Assembly (NCBI RefSeq): GCF_000336935.1
Contig: NZ_AOME01000079.1
Coordinates: 1-32,753 of the forward strand
DNA length: 32,753 bases
Direction of reading: 5' to 3'
From: Halococcus salifodinae DSM 8989
Lineage (GTDB): Archaea > Halobacteriota > Halobacteria > Halobacteriales > Halococcaceae
The translations under genes and the position numbers were made by a program. Below the pieces are notes generated by a model, which was not told the origin of the DNA, ran no database searches, and saw only the letters and a list, made by a program, of their open reading frames with translations. Shown piece by piece: positions 1-8,045 of this stretch (positions are counted from its first letter, which is position 1; the number at the start of each line of letters is the position of its first letter).

Positions 1-21
1 TACACGACGCTCTTCCGATCT
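1..21 (+). other. Illumina adapter remnant at contig end
   Basis: The 21 bases starting TACACGACGC and ending TTCCGATCT equal the 3' end of the Illumina TruSeq Read 1 / universal adapter. They interrupt the S14 gene just before its natural end. This is library contamination left at an assembly end and should be trimmed; it is not genomic sequence. Confidence 0.97.
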
Positions 22-187
22 GTCGATTTAACCCTATGCCGCGCGCGATCTCGCGGAAGCACTGTCGGCAGAGCCAGATGTCGTACTTCCCGACGAGGCC
101 CTGCTTGCGCCCGCAGCGCTGGCAGTCCTCGATCTGGCCTGTTCGCTTCGTCGCGTGTTCGCCGGTGTCGGTTTCGCTCTCGCTCAT
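22..187 (-). CDS. rps14: Ribosomal protein uS14 (S14), 3' end missing
   Basis: Small-subunit ribosomal protein S14, zinc-binding type. Reading leftward from the ATG at 187 gives about 55 residues starting [18 protein letters not shown]. Cysteines C22/C25 and C40/C43 form the CxxC...CxxC zinc site, followed by FREIAR. The family normally ends a few residues later with a DMGF(K/R)KY-like tail; here the frame reads GIGLNR and then enters the adapter, so the true C-terminus is lost and the last few codons before it may be unreliable. The start overlaps the L5 stop by 4 bp (ATGA), as expected inside this operon. Confidence 0.93.
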
Positions 188-702
188 TGTACCTCCACGT
201 CGAATTCGTTTTCGAGGAACGTGATCGCGTCCTCGACGTCGAGCCGGTGACGGCTCGGCAGCTGGCGTGTGGCCTTGTTCCGTCGTTTCACCCGTGCGCC
301 GGGCCGGTTGAGGTTGACCGTGACGTCGAGCCCGTAGATCCCGATGCTCGGATCGTACTCCTGGTCGGGGAACTCGGTGTGCTCGGCGACCCCGAAGCTC
401 ACGTTGCCGGTCTCGTCGAACTGGGTGCGCGAGATATCGGCGAGGTCGAGCGCGGTGGCGAGGAACGTCTCGGCGTCCTCGCCACGCAGCGTGACCTTCG
501 CGCCGATCGGATCGCCCTCGCGGATGTCGAACTCGGGCTCGGTCGCCTTGGCGCGCGTCCGGACGCTTTCCTGGCCGGTGACGGCCTCCAAGATCTCTTC
601 GGCGTTCGCGAGCTCGCGACCACCCTCACCGACGCCCATGTGGACGACGATCTTCTCGACCACGGGTTCGCGCATCGCGTGGAACTCCGCGGCTTCGCTC
701 AC
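184..702 (-). CDS. rpl5: Ribosomal protein uL5 (L5)
   Basis: Large-subunit protein L5 (172 aa), which contacts 5S rRNA in the central protuberance. The N-terminal part has the family signature ([16 protein letters not shown], residues 13-28). The C-terminal part has the [15 protein letters not shown] segment and the basic stretch that binds 5S rRNA ([11 protein letters not shown]). Length is normal for an archaeal L5. It overlaps the S4e stop by 4 bp and the S14 start by 4 bp, so translation of the three genes is probably coupled. Confidence 0.97.
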   Translation of the reverse strand: MSEAAEFHAMREPVVEKIVVHMGVGEGGRELANAEEILEAVTGQESVRTRAKATEPEFDIREGDPIGAKVTLRGEDAETFLATALDLADISRTQFDETGNVSFGVAEHTEFPDQEYDPSIGIYGLDVTVNLNRPGARVKRRNKATRQLPSRHRLDVEDAITFLENEFDVEVQ

Positions 703-1520
703 TCGTCGTCACCTCCGTCGTCGGCGTCGGTCCCGTCGTCTTCCGCCTCTGCCCCATCGTCCGCGTCCTCGGTGGGGTCGTCGGTGGCGTCGGTGTCCTC
801 GCCGGCGGCCGTGACGGTGTCGTCGTCGTCCTCGTCGACGAAGTTCTCGTCGATGACGACCACGTACTCAGCGACCGTCTCGAACCCGCCGTCGTCCTGG
901 GTGATGGTGACGTTGTTCGAGGAGCTGCCAGGCGTGACCTGGATGTCGTCGATCTCGCCGATCTCGCCGGCGTGACGACCCTCGACTGCGGTCACCAGCG
1001 CACCCTCCTCGTAGGGGAAGTGCGCGAGGATCTCGTCGTCCTCGTCGACCACGATCGAGTCGCTGCCGGCGTACTCGCTCGCGTCGTCGATCTCGAGGGT
1101 GCGGCCGTCGTGGAGCGCGAGCTGTGTCGCGCCGCCGGGCACCTGCTGTTTGCCCTCGATCTTGCCGAGTTTCGAGTCCGCGTCGTCGGCGTCGATCGTC
1201 GTCAGCGCGAGCCGACCGCCCTCGTCGGGGAACACTCGGTAATGCTCGTTTCGCTCGACGAACTCGAGGATGTCGAACATCCCGATCGGACGTTCCTCGT
1301 CGTCGAGCGTGTCGCCGTTGACGAGCACCGAGCCCTGATTCAGCGCGTAGCGCGCCTCTTTCCGGGAGTCGACGTAGCCGAGCACGTCCCGCAGAACGAC
1401 GAGCAGCGGAACCCCGCTCTCGCCGTGCGGGCCCGCGCCCGCCTTCACGGTGAACGTCTCGGTCTTGCGCTCGACGGGCCACGAGTTCGGCACGGAAAGT
1501 CGCTTCTGGTGCTTACTCAT
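699..1520 (-). CDS. rps4e: Ribosomal protein eS4 (S4e) with long acidic tail
   Basis: Archaeal/eukaryotic small-subunit protein S4e (273 aa). It starts [19 protein letters not shown], typical of the family. An S4-type RNA-binding segment ([20 protein letters not shown], about residues 50-69), the S4e central domain and a KOW-like segment near [13 protein letters not shown] follow in the expected order. The last 45 or so residues are almost only D, E, A, G and T, an acidic extension beyond the conserved fold. The gene overlaps the L24 stop by 8 bp. Confidence 0.96.
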   Translation of the reverse strand: MSKHQKRLSVPNSWPVERKTETFTVKAGAGPHGESGVPLLVVLRDVLGYVDSRKEARYALNQGSVLVNGDTLDDEERPIGMFDILEFVERNEHYRVFPDEGGRLALTTIDADDADSKLGKIEGKQQVPGGATQLALHDGRTLEIDDASEYAGSDSIVVDEDDEILAHFPYEEGALVTAVEGRHAGEIGEIDDIQVTPGSSSNNVTITQDDGGFETVAEYVVVIDENFVDEDDDDTVTAAGEDTDATDDPTEDADDGAEAEDDGTDADDGGDDE

Positions 1521-1869
1521 CGTCGGCCTCCAGGCGCTCCTCGCGCCGGTCGTCCTCCAGATCGAGGTCGGTGATCCGAAGGTTGCTCGCGTCGAGCGGT
1601 CGGGCGACCTCCTCGCCGTCTGCGGTCTCGGTGACGACGTCCTCGACGTGGACGGTCGCGTCCTTCAGGTCGACAGCCACGACGTCGGCCTCCTCGCCGG
1701 CGAAATCGCCGCGCAGGACCTCGACGGTGTCGCCCTCGTTGACCCGGGCGTTCCGCCGGTCGTACTCCTCGCGGAGGTCGTCGTCGAGCGTCGCACGGAC
1801 CTGGCGATGCTTCTCGTGGAGCGGCGCGCGCTCCGTTCGTGTCCGTTGTTTGTGTGGTTGTTTGCTCAT
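1513..1869 (-). CDS. rpl24: Ribosomal protein uL24 (L24)
   Basis: Large-subunit protein L24 (118 aa), an early assembly protein near the exit tunnel. The start [21 protein letters not shown] and the KOW segment (residues about 44-64, [20 protein letters not shown]) match archaeal L24. Length is normal. A GGAG Shine-Dalgarno lies in the 12-bp gap before the ATG, and the C-terminus is acidic ([16 protein letters not shown]). Confidence 0.96.
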   Translation of the reverse strand: MSKQPHKQRTRTERAPLHEKHRQVRATLDDDLREEYDRRNARVNEGDTVEVLRGDFAGEEADVVAVDLKDATVHVEDVVTETADGEEVARPLDASNLRITDLDLEDDRREERLEADDE

Positions 1870-1881
1870 GCGTTCGTACTC

Positions 1882-2280
1882 CTAAACGATCATCGTGGCC
1901 GCGCTCGCGATCGAGCCGAACCGCTCGGCGACTTCGCGTGCGACGGGCCCGCGGAGTTCGGTCCCCCGGGGGTCCTCGTTCTCGTCGACGACCACCGCGG
2001 CGTTGTCTTCGAACTTCACGCGGGTGCCGTCTGGTCGTCGGATCGGCTTTCGCTGGCGGACGATCACGGCTTCGAGCACCTGACGGCGCATCTCGGGGGT
2101 GCCTTTGGTCACCGAGACCGACACCTTGTCGCCGAGACCCGCCTTCGGGTGGCGATTTTTCGTGCCGGAGTAGCCCGACACGCTGATGACCCTCAGCTCG
2201 CGCGCGCCCGTGTTGTCCGCACACGTCACGAGCGAGCCCTTTTCGAGGCCCTGCGTGACGTCGGCGGCGAGGGCTTCCAT
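1882..2280 (-). CDS. rpl14: Ribosomal protein uL14 (L14)
   Basis: Large-subunit protein L14 (132 aa), which sits at the subunit interface. Highly conserved segments are visible: [18 protein letters not shown] (about 17-34), the [15 protein letters not shown] region and the C-terminal [12 protein letters not shown]. Its ATG shares one base with the S17 stop (TGATG arrangement), as for other neighbours in this operon. Confidence 0.97.
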   Translation of the reverse strand: MEALAADVTQGLEKGSLVTCADNTGARELRVISVSGYSGTKNRHPKAGLGDKVSVSVTKGTPEMRRQVLEAVIVRQRKPIRRPDGTRVKFEDNAAVVVDENEDPRGTELRGPVAREVAERFGSIASAATMIV

Positions 2281-2705
2281 CAGGCGTCACCTCCGGATTC
2301 TCCGGTCGACGCCTCGATCTCGTCGAGGGCGACCTCCGAATCGGGATCGGAGGGGCCGGAGAGACTGCTCGCGCCGAGGTCCCGGGTCGTGTCGAGCGTG
2401 CCGACGACGACGTGGGCCTTGGTCTTCGAGAGCGGCCGGGTCTCGGCGATCCGGACCGCGTCGCCCACCGAGAGGTCGAGACAGTCGGGCGCGTGCGCGG
2501 GAGTGCGCGAGCGCCGCTTCATCTTCCGATCGTACTTCGGTACGGTGACGTCGTACTCGCGTTCGACGATCACCGATCTATGCATCTCCGTCGAGGCGAC
2601 CATCCCGTCGACCGTCCCGCCACGCACCGAAACCGTGCCGTGGAACGGACAGTTCGGGTCGTCGCAGGTCGTCTCGGGTTCGTCGACGTTCAATCCTAGC
2701 GCCAT
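2280..2705 (-). CDS. rps17: Ribosomal protein uS17 (S17) with C-terminal extension
   Basis: Small-subunit protein S17 (141 aa), binding 16S rRNA. Residues 1-112 follow archaeal S17, including [10 protein letters not shown] near the N-terminus and the OB-fold core ([18 protein letters not shown]). About 25 extra residues, acidic and Ser/Gly rich, lie beyond the usual end, so the protein is longer than most archaeal homologues. It overlaps the end of the Rpp29 gene by about 10 bp. Confidence 0.95.
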   Translation of the reverse strand: MALGLNVDEPETTCDDPNCPFHGTVSVRGGTVDGMVASTEMHRSVIVEREYDVTVPKYDRKMKRRSRTPAHAPDCLDLSVGDAVRIAETRPLSKTKAHVVVGTLDTTRDLGASSLSGPSDPDSEVALDEIEASTGESGGDA

Positions 2706-3052
2706 GTCGAATCACTGCTCCGTTCGGTGCGGCGGGCCGGTGTCGCGACCAGCCGCTCGCCCTCGACCGTCACGTGGACGGTCTCGGCTGCTTCGGGGTC
2801 GGCCGGGGTGACGTCCGCTGGGGCGACCGACTCGCCGCCGAGCGCGAACTCGAAGGTCGCGCCCGCCTTCGGTACCTGTTTCGCGGCCGTGGCTCCACCC
2901 GCGGTCGCCGCCGTTTCGACCGACAGCGTGTTTTTCGTCTCGCGCACGACCCGTCCCTCGATACCCGTGAGAGTGGCGTTGTCGGCCGCTGCGACCCGCG
3001 TGTGCAGGCCACAGAGTTCGTGTCGCGCGAGCGTTGCGGGAGTGAGCGCCAT
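2696..3052 (-). CDS. rnp1: RNase P protein component 1 (Rpp29/Pop4)
   Basis: Subunit of archaeal RNase P, which removes 5' leaders from pre-tRNA. The 118-aa frame starts [20 protein letters not shown]. The Sm-like beta-barrel core follows (LTGIEGRVVRETKNTLSVET, residues 28-47). The Gly/Ala-rich middle and the end (TVEGERLVATPARRTER) fit the haloarchaeal form. The ATG at 3052 is chosen because it shares one base with the L29 stop and starts the conserved N-terminus; the frame stays open further upstream but that part overlaps L29 and is not conserved-looking. Its place between L29 and S17 is standard in archaea. Confidence 0.92.
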   Translation of the reverse strand: MALTPATLARHELCGLHTRVAAADNATLTGIEGRVVRETKNTLSVETAATAGGATAAKQVPKAGATFEFALGGESVAPADVTPADPEAAETVHVTVEGERLVATPARRTERSSDSTWR

Positions 3053-3273
3053 CAGGCGTCCTCCTCGCTCTCGTCGTCGCCTTCCTCGTTTCTGATCGTC
3101 TTGAGTCGCGCGATGGTCCGCCGGAGCTCCCCGATCCGGCCGGGGTTCTCTGGCGCACCGCCGGCTGCCTGCACAGCCCGTGTGTTGAGCAGCTCGGTCT
3201 CGAGCTCTTCGAGCTCGGCCTCGCGCTCGGCGGGCGTCATGTCGCGCATCTCCGCGGCGTGGAGGATCGCCAT
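3052..3273 (-). CDS. rpl29: Ribosomal protein uL29 (L29)
   Basis: Large-subunit protein L29 (73 aa), a two-helix protein near the tunnel exit. It starts [20 protein letters not shown] and continues with the typical second helix ([20 protein letters not shown]). Length is normal. The start shares one base with the S3 stop and the stop shares one base with the Rpp29 start. Confidence 0.95.
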   Translation of the reverse strand: MAILHAAEMRDMTPAEREAELEELETELLNTRAVQAAGGAPENPGRIGELRRTIARLKTIRNEEGDDESEEDA

Positions 3274-4391
3274 CAGGCGTCACCTCCGTCGAACTCCTCT
3301 GCGCCCGCCTTGATGCGCTCGGCGAACGCCGGGCCGACGCCTTCGGCCTCGGCGAGGTCGTCCTCGCTCGCCGCGCGCACGTCCGCGACCGACTCGAAGC
3401 CGGCCTCGACGAGTGCGTCGGCCTTCGCGTCGCCAACGCCGTCGATGACGGTGAGGTCTCCACCGGCCTCGGCGTCGTCCATCTCGTCGATGATCGCCTC
3501 GGCCGCGGCGTCGGTCTCCTCGGAGAGCTCCTCGTCGATGTCCTCGCCCGCTTCGGCGGGCTCCTCTGGTGAGGTTTCGGCCGAACCCTGCTCGGACTCG
3601 ATCTCCTCTTCGATGATCTCCTCGGCCCCAGTGGCTTCCGCGTCACCTTCAGGGGGCGTTTCGGTCACCTCGAAGTCCTCGTCGCTCTCGGACTCGTCGG
3701 GACCGGCAACGGGCTCGTCGGCCTCGCCCTCGCCGCTGAGGAGTTCCTCGACGTCGTCGCCCTCGACCTCTTCGGGTTCGAGCACGCTGGTGTCGACGTC
3801 CTCCTGGATGCGGAAGTCGTCGGGCAGCTCCGCGTCCGGCGGGATGATTCTGACTGTGACGCCGATCGTCCCGAGCTTCATCACCGCGACACCGTCGCCG
3901 CGGTCGACGATGCTCTGGGCCGGTTCGCCGTTGTGCTTGATGTAGCCCCGGTTGAACTTCTCGTTACGCGAGCGTGCACCGGTCACCTTCCCGTTGAGGG
4001 TGATCTCCGCACCGCGTGCGCCCGCGTCCATGATCCGATCGATCGTGGTGTGGCCCGCCTTCCGGAAGTACCAGCCACGTTCGAGAGCGTTGCCCAGTCG
4101 ATCCGCGACGATCTGGGCGTTGAGGTCGGGTTCGTCGACCTCCTGAACGTCGATCTGTGGGTCGTCGAGGTCGAAGCGCTCTTCGAGCTGGGTCGTGATC
4201 TTCCGGATGTTCTTCCCACCCTTCCCGATCACCATGCCGGGCTTCTCGGCCCGCAGCACGATCTGGGTCCCCATCGGGGTCTTGGCGAGATCCATCCCGC
4301 CGTAGCCAGCGCGCTCCAGCTCGTCGCCGAAGAACTCGTCGATCTGGGTCCGCTGCATCCCGTCCTCGATGAACGTCTGCTCGGAGCCCAT
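3273..4391 (-). CDS. rps3: Ribosomal protein uS3 (S3) with acidic linker and C-terminal HhH domain
   Basis: Small-subunit protein S3 (372 aa), at the mRNA entry site. Residues 1-190 are a normal archaeal S3: the type II KH domain with the GKGG loop ([11 protein letters not shown], 54-64) and the C-terminal S3 domain ([30 protein letters not shown]). After about residue 195 comes a roughly 110-residue D/E-rich linker. The last 60 residues look like paired helix-hairpin-helix motifs ([39 protein letters not shown]). Such a tail is absent from bacterial S3; I cannot say from sequence alone how widely it is shared. Confidence 0.95.
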   Translation of the reverse strand: MGSEQTFIEDGMQRTQIDEFFGDELERAGYGGMDLAKTPMGTQIVLRAEKPGMVIGKGGKNIRKITTQLEERFDLDDPQIDVQEVDEPDLNAQIVADRLGNALERGWYFRKAGHTTIDRIMDAGARGAEITLNGKVTGARSRNEKFNRGYIKHNGEPAQSIVDRGDGVAVMKLGTIGVTVRIIPPDAELPDDFRIQEDVDTSVLEPEEVEGDDVEELLSGEGEADEPVAGPDESESDEDFEVTETPPEGDAEATGAEEIIEEEIESEQGSAETSPEEPAEAGEDIDEELSEETDAAAEAIIDEMDDAEAGGDLTVIDGVGDAKADALVEAGFESVADVRAASEDDLAEAEGVGPAFAERIKAGAEEFDGGDA

Positions 4392-4870
4392 CAGTTCTCA
4401 CCCTCCTCGTCCTCGTCGGGTTCCTCGACGATCAGTTCGACGTCGACCTCGGGCGTGTTCCACGCGCTCGCGCGGCCCATCGCCCGGGGCTGTCGGCCCT
4501 GCACCTCGCCGATCTTGTGGGCGGCGACGTGTTTGATCGTCATCGGATCGGGCTCGAACCCCTGGTGTTCGGCGTTCGCGCCGACGTTTTCGAGCAGATC
4601 GAGAAAGGCCTTCGAGGCCTTCTCGGGGTAGCGACCGGCGTCCCAGCCGTCGATGTCGCTGCGATGGCCCACGCCCGTGTTGTGCGAGCGGAAGGGGACC
4701 GACCGATCGCCGGCGATCACGGCTTCGAGGTACGTGCGTGCGTCGGCGACGGTGCGGCCCTTCAGCTCCCGGGCGATCTCCTTGCTGTGCTTGTGGCTCA
4801 TGTGGCGCTCCCGGAGCATGGCTTTCGCCGTTCGCTCGGGGTCCGCGTCCACGCTGTAGCTGATTCCCAT
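4391..4870 (-). CDS. rpl22: Ribosomal protein uL22 (L22)
   Basis: Large-subunit protein L22 (159 aa), whose hairpin lines the exit tunnel. The archaeal pattern is clear: SHKHSKEIARELKGRTVADA (25-44), the YLEAVIAGDRSVPF helix, and the hairpin ending RQPRAMGRASAWNTPEVDVELIV. An acidic tail (EPDEDEEGEN) closes the protein. A GGAGG Shine-Dalgarno lies in the 14-bp gap from S19. Confidence 0.97.
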   Translation of the reverse strand: MGISYSVDADPERTAKAMLRERHMSHKHSKEIARELKGRTVADARTYLEAVIAGDRSVPFRSHNTGVGHRSDIDGWDAGRYPEKASKAFLDLLENVGANAEHQGFEPDPMTIKHVAAHKIGEVQGRQPRAMGRASAWNTPEVDVELIVEEPDEDEEGEN

Positions 4871-4884
4871 GTGTTATGCCTCCA

Positions 4885-5307
4885 TCATTTGAGCGGCACG
4901 AACTTCGAGGAGCGTGTCGCGCCGATCCCCGCCTGGCCGTGCTCGACCGAGGTCCGGGTGAGCTGGAACTCGCCCAGGTAATGGCCGAGCATCTCGGGCT
5001 CGACACGGACTCGCTCGAACTCTTGGCCATTATGAACCGCGAACGTCTTGTTGACGAACGCGGGCAGCACCGGCATGTCGCGCAGGTGCGTCCTGATCGG
5101 ATCGTTCGCGGTCTCCTCGGTGCCGCTTTCGGCGGCCTCCTCGATCAGCTGTTCCTGTTCGACCGAGAGGCCGCGCTCGATGGTGCGGCGCAGGCGTGCG
5201 GGTAGCAGCTCCGCGACCGCTTCTCGGTCCATCTCCTGTAGCTCCTCAACTGTGTGGCCGCGGTAGGTGAACTCGCCCTCGCGACCGGTTCTGTAGTCCG
5301 AACTCAT
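4885..5307 (-). CDS. rps19: Ribosomal protein uS19 (S19)
   Basis: Small-subunit head protein S19 (140 aa). The N-terminal archaeal extension ([20 protein letters not shown]) precedes the conserved core ([24 protein letters not shown] is the mid segment) and the closing [19 protein letters not shown] and SKFVPLK. The 3-bp spacing to the L2 stop keeps it within the operon. Confidence 0.97.
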   Translation of the reverse strand: MSSDYRTGREGEFTYRGHTVEELQEMDREAVAELLPARLRRTIERGLSVEQEQLIEEAAESGTEETANDPIRTHLRDMPVLPAFVNKTFAVHNGQEFERVRVEPEMLGHYLGEFQLTRTSVEHGQAGIGATRSSKFVPLK

Positions 5308-5310
5308 GTG

Positions 5311-6024
5311 TCACTTCCTCCCGGTCCGCTTGCTGGCGATGTCGCCGACCTTCCGGCCGGGCGGCGCGTCACGCGAGACGCTTTTCGGCTGGCCGGGATG
5401 CTGGCGACCGCCGCCACCGAACGGGTGGTCGACGGCGTTCATCGCGACGCCGCGCACTCGCGGGTACTTGCTCCCGCGCGAACGCATCTTGTGATGCTTG
5501 TTGCCCGCCTTCACGAACGGTTTTTCAGTACGGCCACCGCCCGCGACCACGCCGATCGTGGCGCGACACTGCGGATCGAGGCGTTTCACCTCGTCGCTCG
5601 GCAGTTCGACGACCGCCGTGCGGCGGTCGTGGGTGATGAGCTGGGCGTTCACGCCCGACGCGCGGGCGAACTTTCCGCCGTCGCCCGGCTGGCTCTCGAC
5701 GTTACACACCGGCACACCCTCCGGAATCTCGGCGAGTGGGAGCGTGTTGCCCGGTTTGATCTCGGCCGAGACGCCGACCTGCATTTCCTCGCCCACGCCG
5801 ATGCCTTCCGGCGCGAGCACGAGGCGCTGATCGCCGTCGTCGAACTCGACCGCCGCCACGGGCGCGCTCCGGGCGGGGTCGTGCTCGATGTCGACGACCG
5901 TGCCCGTGATCAGATCGCCCTCTTCGGTCGATTGATGCGACAGGTCGGCCTTGTATCGGTGGGATGGCGCGCGGAACGTCGGTCCGCCCCGGCCCCGGCG
6001 CTGTCCCTGAATGCGTCGTCCCAT
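5311..6024 (-). CDS. rpl2: Ribosomal protein uL2 (L2)
   Basis: Large-subunit protein L2 (237 aa), close to the peptidyl-transferase centre. It starts MGRRIQGQRRGRGGPTFRAP. The strongly conserved loop near the C-terminus (GVAMNAVDHPFGGGGRQHPG), including the functionally important His of DHP, is intact. Length is normal for archaea. Only 2 bp separate it from the L23 stop. Confidence 0.97.
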   Translation of the reverse strand: MGRRIQGQRRGRGGPTFRAPSHRYKADLSHQSTEEGDLITGTVVDIEHDPARSAPVAAVEFDDGDQRLVLAPEGIGVGEEMQVGVSAEIKPGNTLPLAEIPEGVPVCNVESQPGDGGKFARASGVNAQLITHDRRTAVVELPSDEVKRLDPQCRATIGVVAGGGRTEKPFVKAGNKHHKMRSRGSKYPRVRGVAMNAVDHPFGGGGRQHPGQPKSVSRDAPPGRKVGDIASKRTGRK

Positions 6025-6026
6025 GT

Positions 6027-6278
6027 TCAGAACACCCCGATTCGCGAGGCGACTTCGTCCGCGTCGTCGTCCTCGCTGAGTTTGACGGTGGCTTTCTTCT
6101 CGCCGTTCGGCGTCACCTGCGTGGTGACGTCGACGATCGAGACGTCGAAACGCTCCTCGATCTCCTCGGCGATCTCGGGTTTCGTCGCGTCGAGCGAGAC
6201 CATGAACTGGAGCTTATTTCGATAGTCCATCTCGTTCATCGCCTTCTCGGTGACGTGGGGGTAGCGGATCGAGCTCAT
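6027..6278 (-). CDS. rpl23: Ribosomal protein uL23 (L23)
   Basis: Large-subunit protein L23 (83 aa), the docking platform for SRP and other factors at the tunnel exit. It has the usual compact archaeal form: PHVTEKAMNEMDYRNKLQF at 7-25 and the C-terminal VTPNGEKKATVKLSEDDDA. The start overlaps the L4 stop by 4 bp. Confidence 0.96.
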   Translation of the reverse strand: MSSIRYPHVTEKAMNEMDYRNKLQFMVSLDATKPEIAEEIEERFDVSIVDVTTQVTPNGEKKATVKLSEDDDADEVASRIGVF

Positions 6279-7015
6279 CGGTCCGCCACCTCCTCGATGG
6301 CGCTCTCGGTCCAGATCGTCAGCCGGCCGCCCTGTGCGCCCGGCGCGAGATCTTCAGTATTGACCTCTCGTGCGGTGGCGACGTCCGCTCCCGCAAGATT
6401 TCGCGCCGCGCGCGAGGGCTCGTCGCTCGTGACGAACAGGATCGACGACGCCCGCTTGTACTTCCGGCCACGCGTCGTCCCGCGTCCCGCGCGGATCGTC
6501 TTGTCCTCGGCGCGCTCGATGTCGTCGTGGACGCCGAGCGCTTCGAGCAGCGAGACGACCTCCTGGGTCTTCACGAGATCCTCGAACTCGTCGCTCACCA
6601 CGAGCGGGAGATCGCGGTCTTCGAACTGGTGGCCGCGGTCGGCCACCCGCTCTGCGTCGGTGGTCGCGGCGATCGCGCTCTGAGTGGCGAGCTTTCGCTC
6701 TTTCGTGTTGATCTGCTTCGAGCTGTCCTTCTCCTCTTTCGGCGGGTGGGCCTTCCGGCCGCCCACGGTCTGGGGGACGCGGCGGCCCTGGCCGTTCGAT
6801 CGGGGAACGTGGGCCATACCGCGACCGCTGCCCTGTGACTCGGCGGGCGTCCGCATCCCGGCGTAGTCGTCGGCACCGGTCGCCTGGGTGCGGTTCGCCT
6901 GTGCGGCGCGCACCGCATCGCCGATCAGGTCGGGCCGGTACGGCGTCTCGAAGATCGCGGGGAGGTCGACCTCGCCCGCCTCGCCGCCGTCGGTGTCGTA
7001 GACTGTTGCGTTCAT
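6275..7015 (-). CDS. rpl4: Ribosomal protein uL4 (L4)
   Basis: Large-subunit protein L4 (246 aa). Conserved archaeal blocks are seen in order: DLPAIFETPYRPDLIGDAVR near the N-terminus, the tunnel loop (RTPAESQGSGRGMAHVPRS; QGRRVPQTVGGRKAHPP), NTKERKLATQSAIAATTDAE and RGTTRGRKYKRASSILFV. The L3 stop codon abuts its start codon with no gap. Confidence 0.97.
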   Translation of the reverse strand: MNATVYDTDGGEAGEVDLPAIFETPYRPDLIGDAVRAAQANRTQATGADDYAGMRTPAESQGSGRGMAHVPRSNGQGRRVPQTVGGRKAHPPKEEKDSSKQINTKERKLATQSAIAATTDAERVADRGHQFEDRDLPLVVSDEFEDLVKTQEVVSLLEALGVHDDIERAEDKTIRAGRGTTRGRKYKRASSILFVTSDEPSRAARNLAGADVATAREVNTEDLAPGAQGGRLTIWTESAIEEVADR

Positions 7016-8029
7016 TTATCCTTGCCCCTGGTTCGATGCCGTCGAAACGTACCGGACCTCGGGATCGAGGCGCGGCTGGTCGCCGGGTCTGACCGCCGGC
7101 CGGAACCGGAGCAGTCGCTGGTCCGGACCGGGGAGCGATCCCTTCACGAGCGCGTACGGCCCGTCGATCTCGCCGTAGTTGACGAACCCGCCGTCGACGG
7201 AGGGCTCGTCGCCGTCGCCCGAATCGACGAGGCGTTTGTTGAGCTCGGTGCGCTGGTGGTAGCCCGTCTGGCCCTGCTGGGGGACCGTCGAGCGAACCCG
7301 CGAGGGGTTCCACGGGCCGAGGTTGCCGATCCGGCGCTTGTAGCCCTGGCGGAAGTGTTTGCCTTTGCGTTTCTGGACGCCCCAGCGCTTGACGGGGCCC
7401 TGGGTGCCCTTGCCCTTGGTGACGCCAGCGGCGTCCATGTACTCACCGGGGCGGAACACCTCGGTCAGATTGTGTTCGCCGCCACCGGTGATGAGTTCGA
7501 GCCCGAACTCGACTCGATCGTCGAGTGAGCCGCCGCCGATCCGGGTCTCCATCACGTCCGGCTTTTTCTTCGGAATGTTCACCATCTCGCCCGGCACCGT
7601 GTGGGTGATCGCGCGGACGTCGCCGATATCGGCCTCACTGATGGCCTCCCGGAACGCATCCGGGTCGGCCTCGCCATCGGGGACGTCGAGCGCGCGGTCG
7701 AGATCCGCGTGGAACTCGTCGGTCCACGTCTCGGTCAACGGTCGGAGCCCGTAGGGCGTGTCTTCGTACGCCCGGAGCGCGACCGCCCGCATCGGCGGCG
7801 TCTCGACCACCGTCACGGGTACTGTCTGTTCCATGCCTTCGCGCGGGGAGTTGGCCGCGTCGTCGATCATCACGACGTGGCTCATTCCGGCCTTGTAGCC
7901 GGCAAAGCCCTGAAGCCCGGGCTGGCCGTCAGCCTCGGGCCACGAGCCGAAGCGCGGGACTTCGCTCGACGCGCGTTGTCGCGGGCCGTATCCCAACGAG
8001 CCCTTGCGTGGTCTGCTTGGTTGTACCAT
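7016..8029 (-). CDS. rpl3: Ribosomal protein uL3 (L3)
   Basis: Large-subunit protein L3 (337 aa). The ATG at 8029 is chosen because it starts the conserved MVQPSRPRKGSLGYGPRQRA and is preceded by an AGGAGGAG Shine-Dalgarno about 8 nt away. The frame is open further upstream but that stretch is antiparallel shadow of the methyltransferase gene. The core segments (FAGYKAGMSHVVMID; GVTKGKGTQGPVKRWGVQKR; KRRIGNLGPWNPSRVRSTVP) are intact. Confidence 0.97.
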   Translation of the reverse strand: MVQPSRPRKGSLGYGPRQRASSEVPRFGSWPEADGQPGLQGFAGYKAGMSHVVMIDDAANSPREGMEQTVPVTVVETPPMRAVALRAYEDTPYGLRPLTETWTDEFHADLDRALDVPDGEADPDAFREAISEADIGDVRAITHTVPGEMVNIPKKKPDVMETRIGGGSLDDRVEFGLELITGGGEHNLTEVFRPGEYMDAAGVTKGKGTQGPVKRWGVQKRKGKHFRQGYKRRIGNLGPWNPSRVRSTVPQQGQTGYHQRTELNKRLVDSGDGDEPSVDGGFVNYGEIDGPYALVKGSLPGPDQRLLRFRPAVRPGDQPRLDPEVRYVSTASNQGQG

Positions 8030-8045
8030 GTGTTTTCTCCTCCTG

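Noticed and set aside
187-2811. Long plus-strand open frames antisense to L5, S4e, L24, L14 and S17 (up to about 450 codons).
   Set aside because: High-GC haloarchaeal genes leave long open antisense frames. The minus-strand frames are recognisable ribosomal proteins, so these are shadows.
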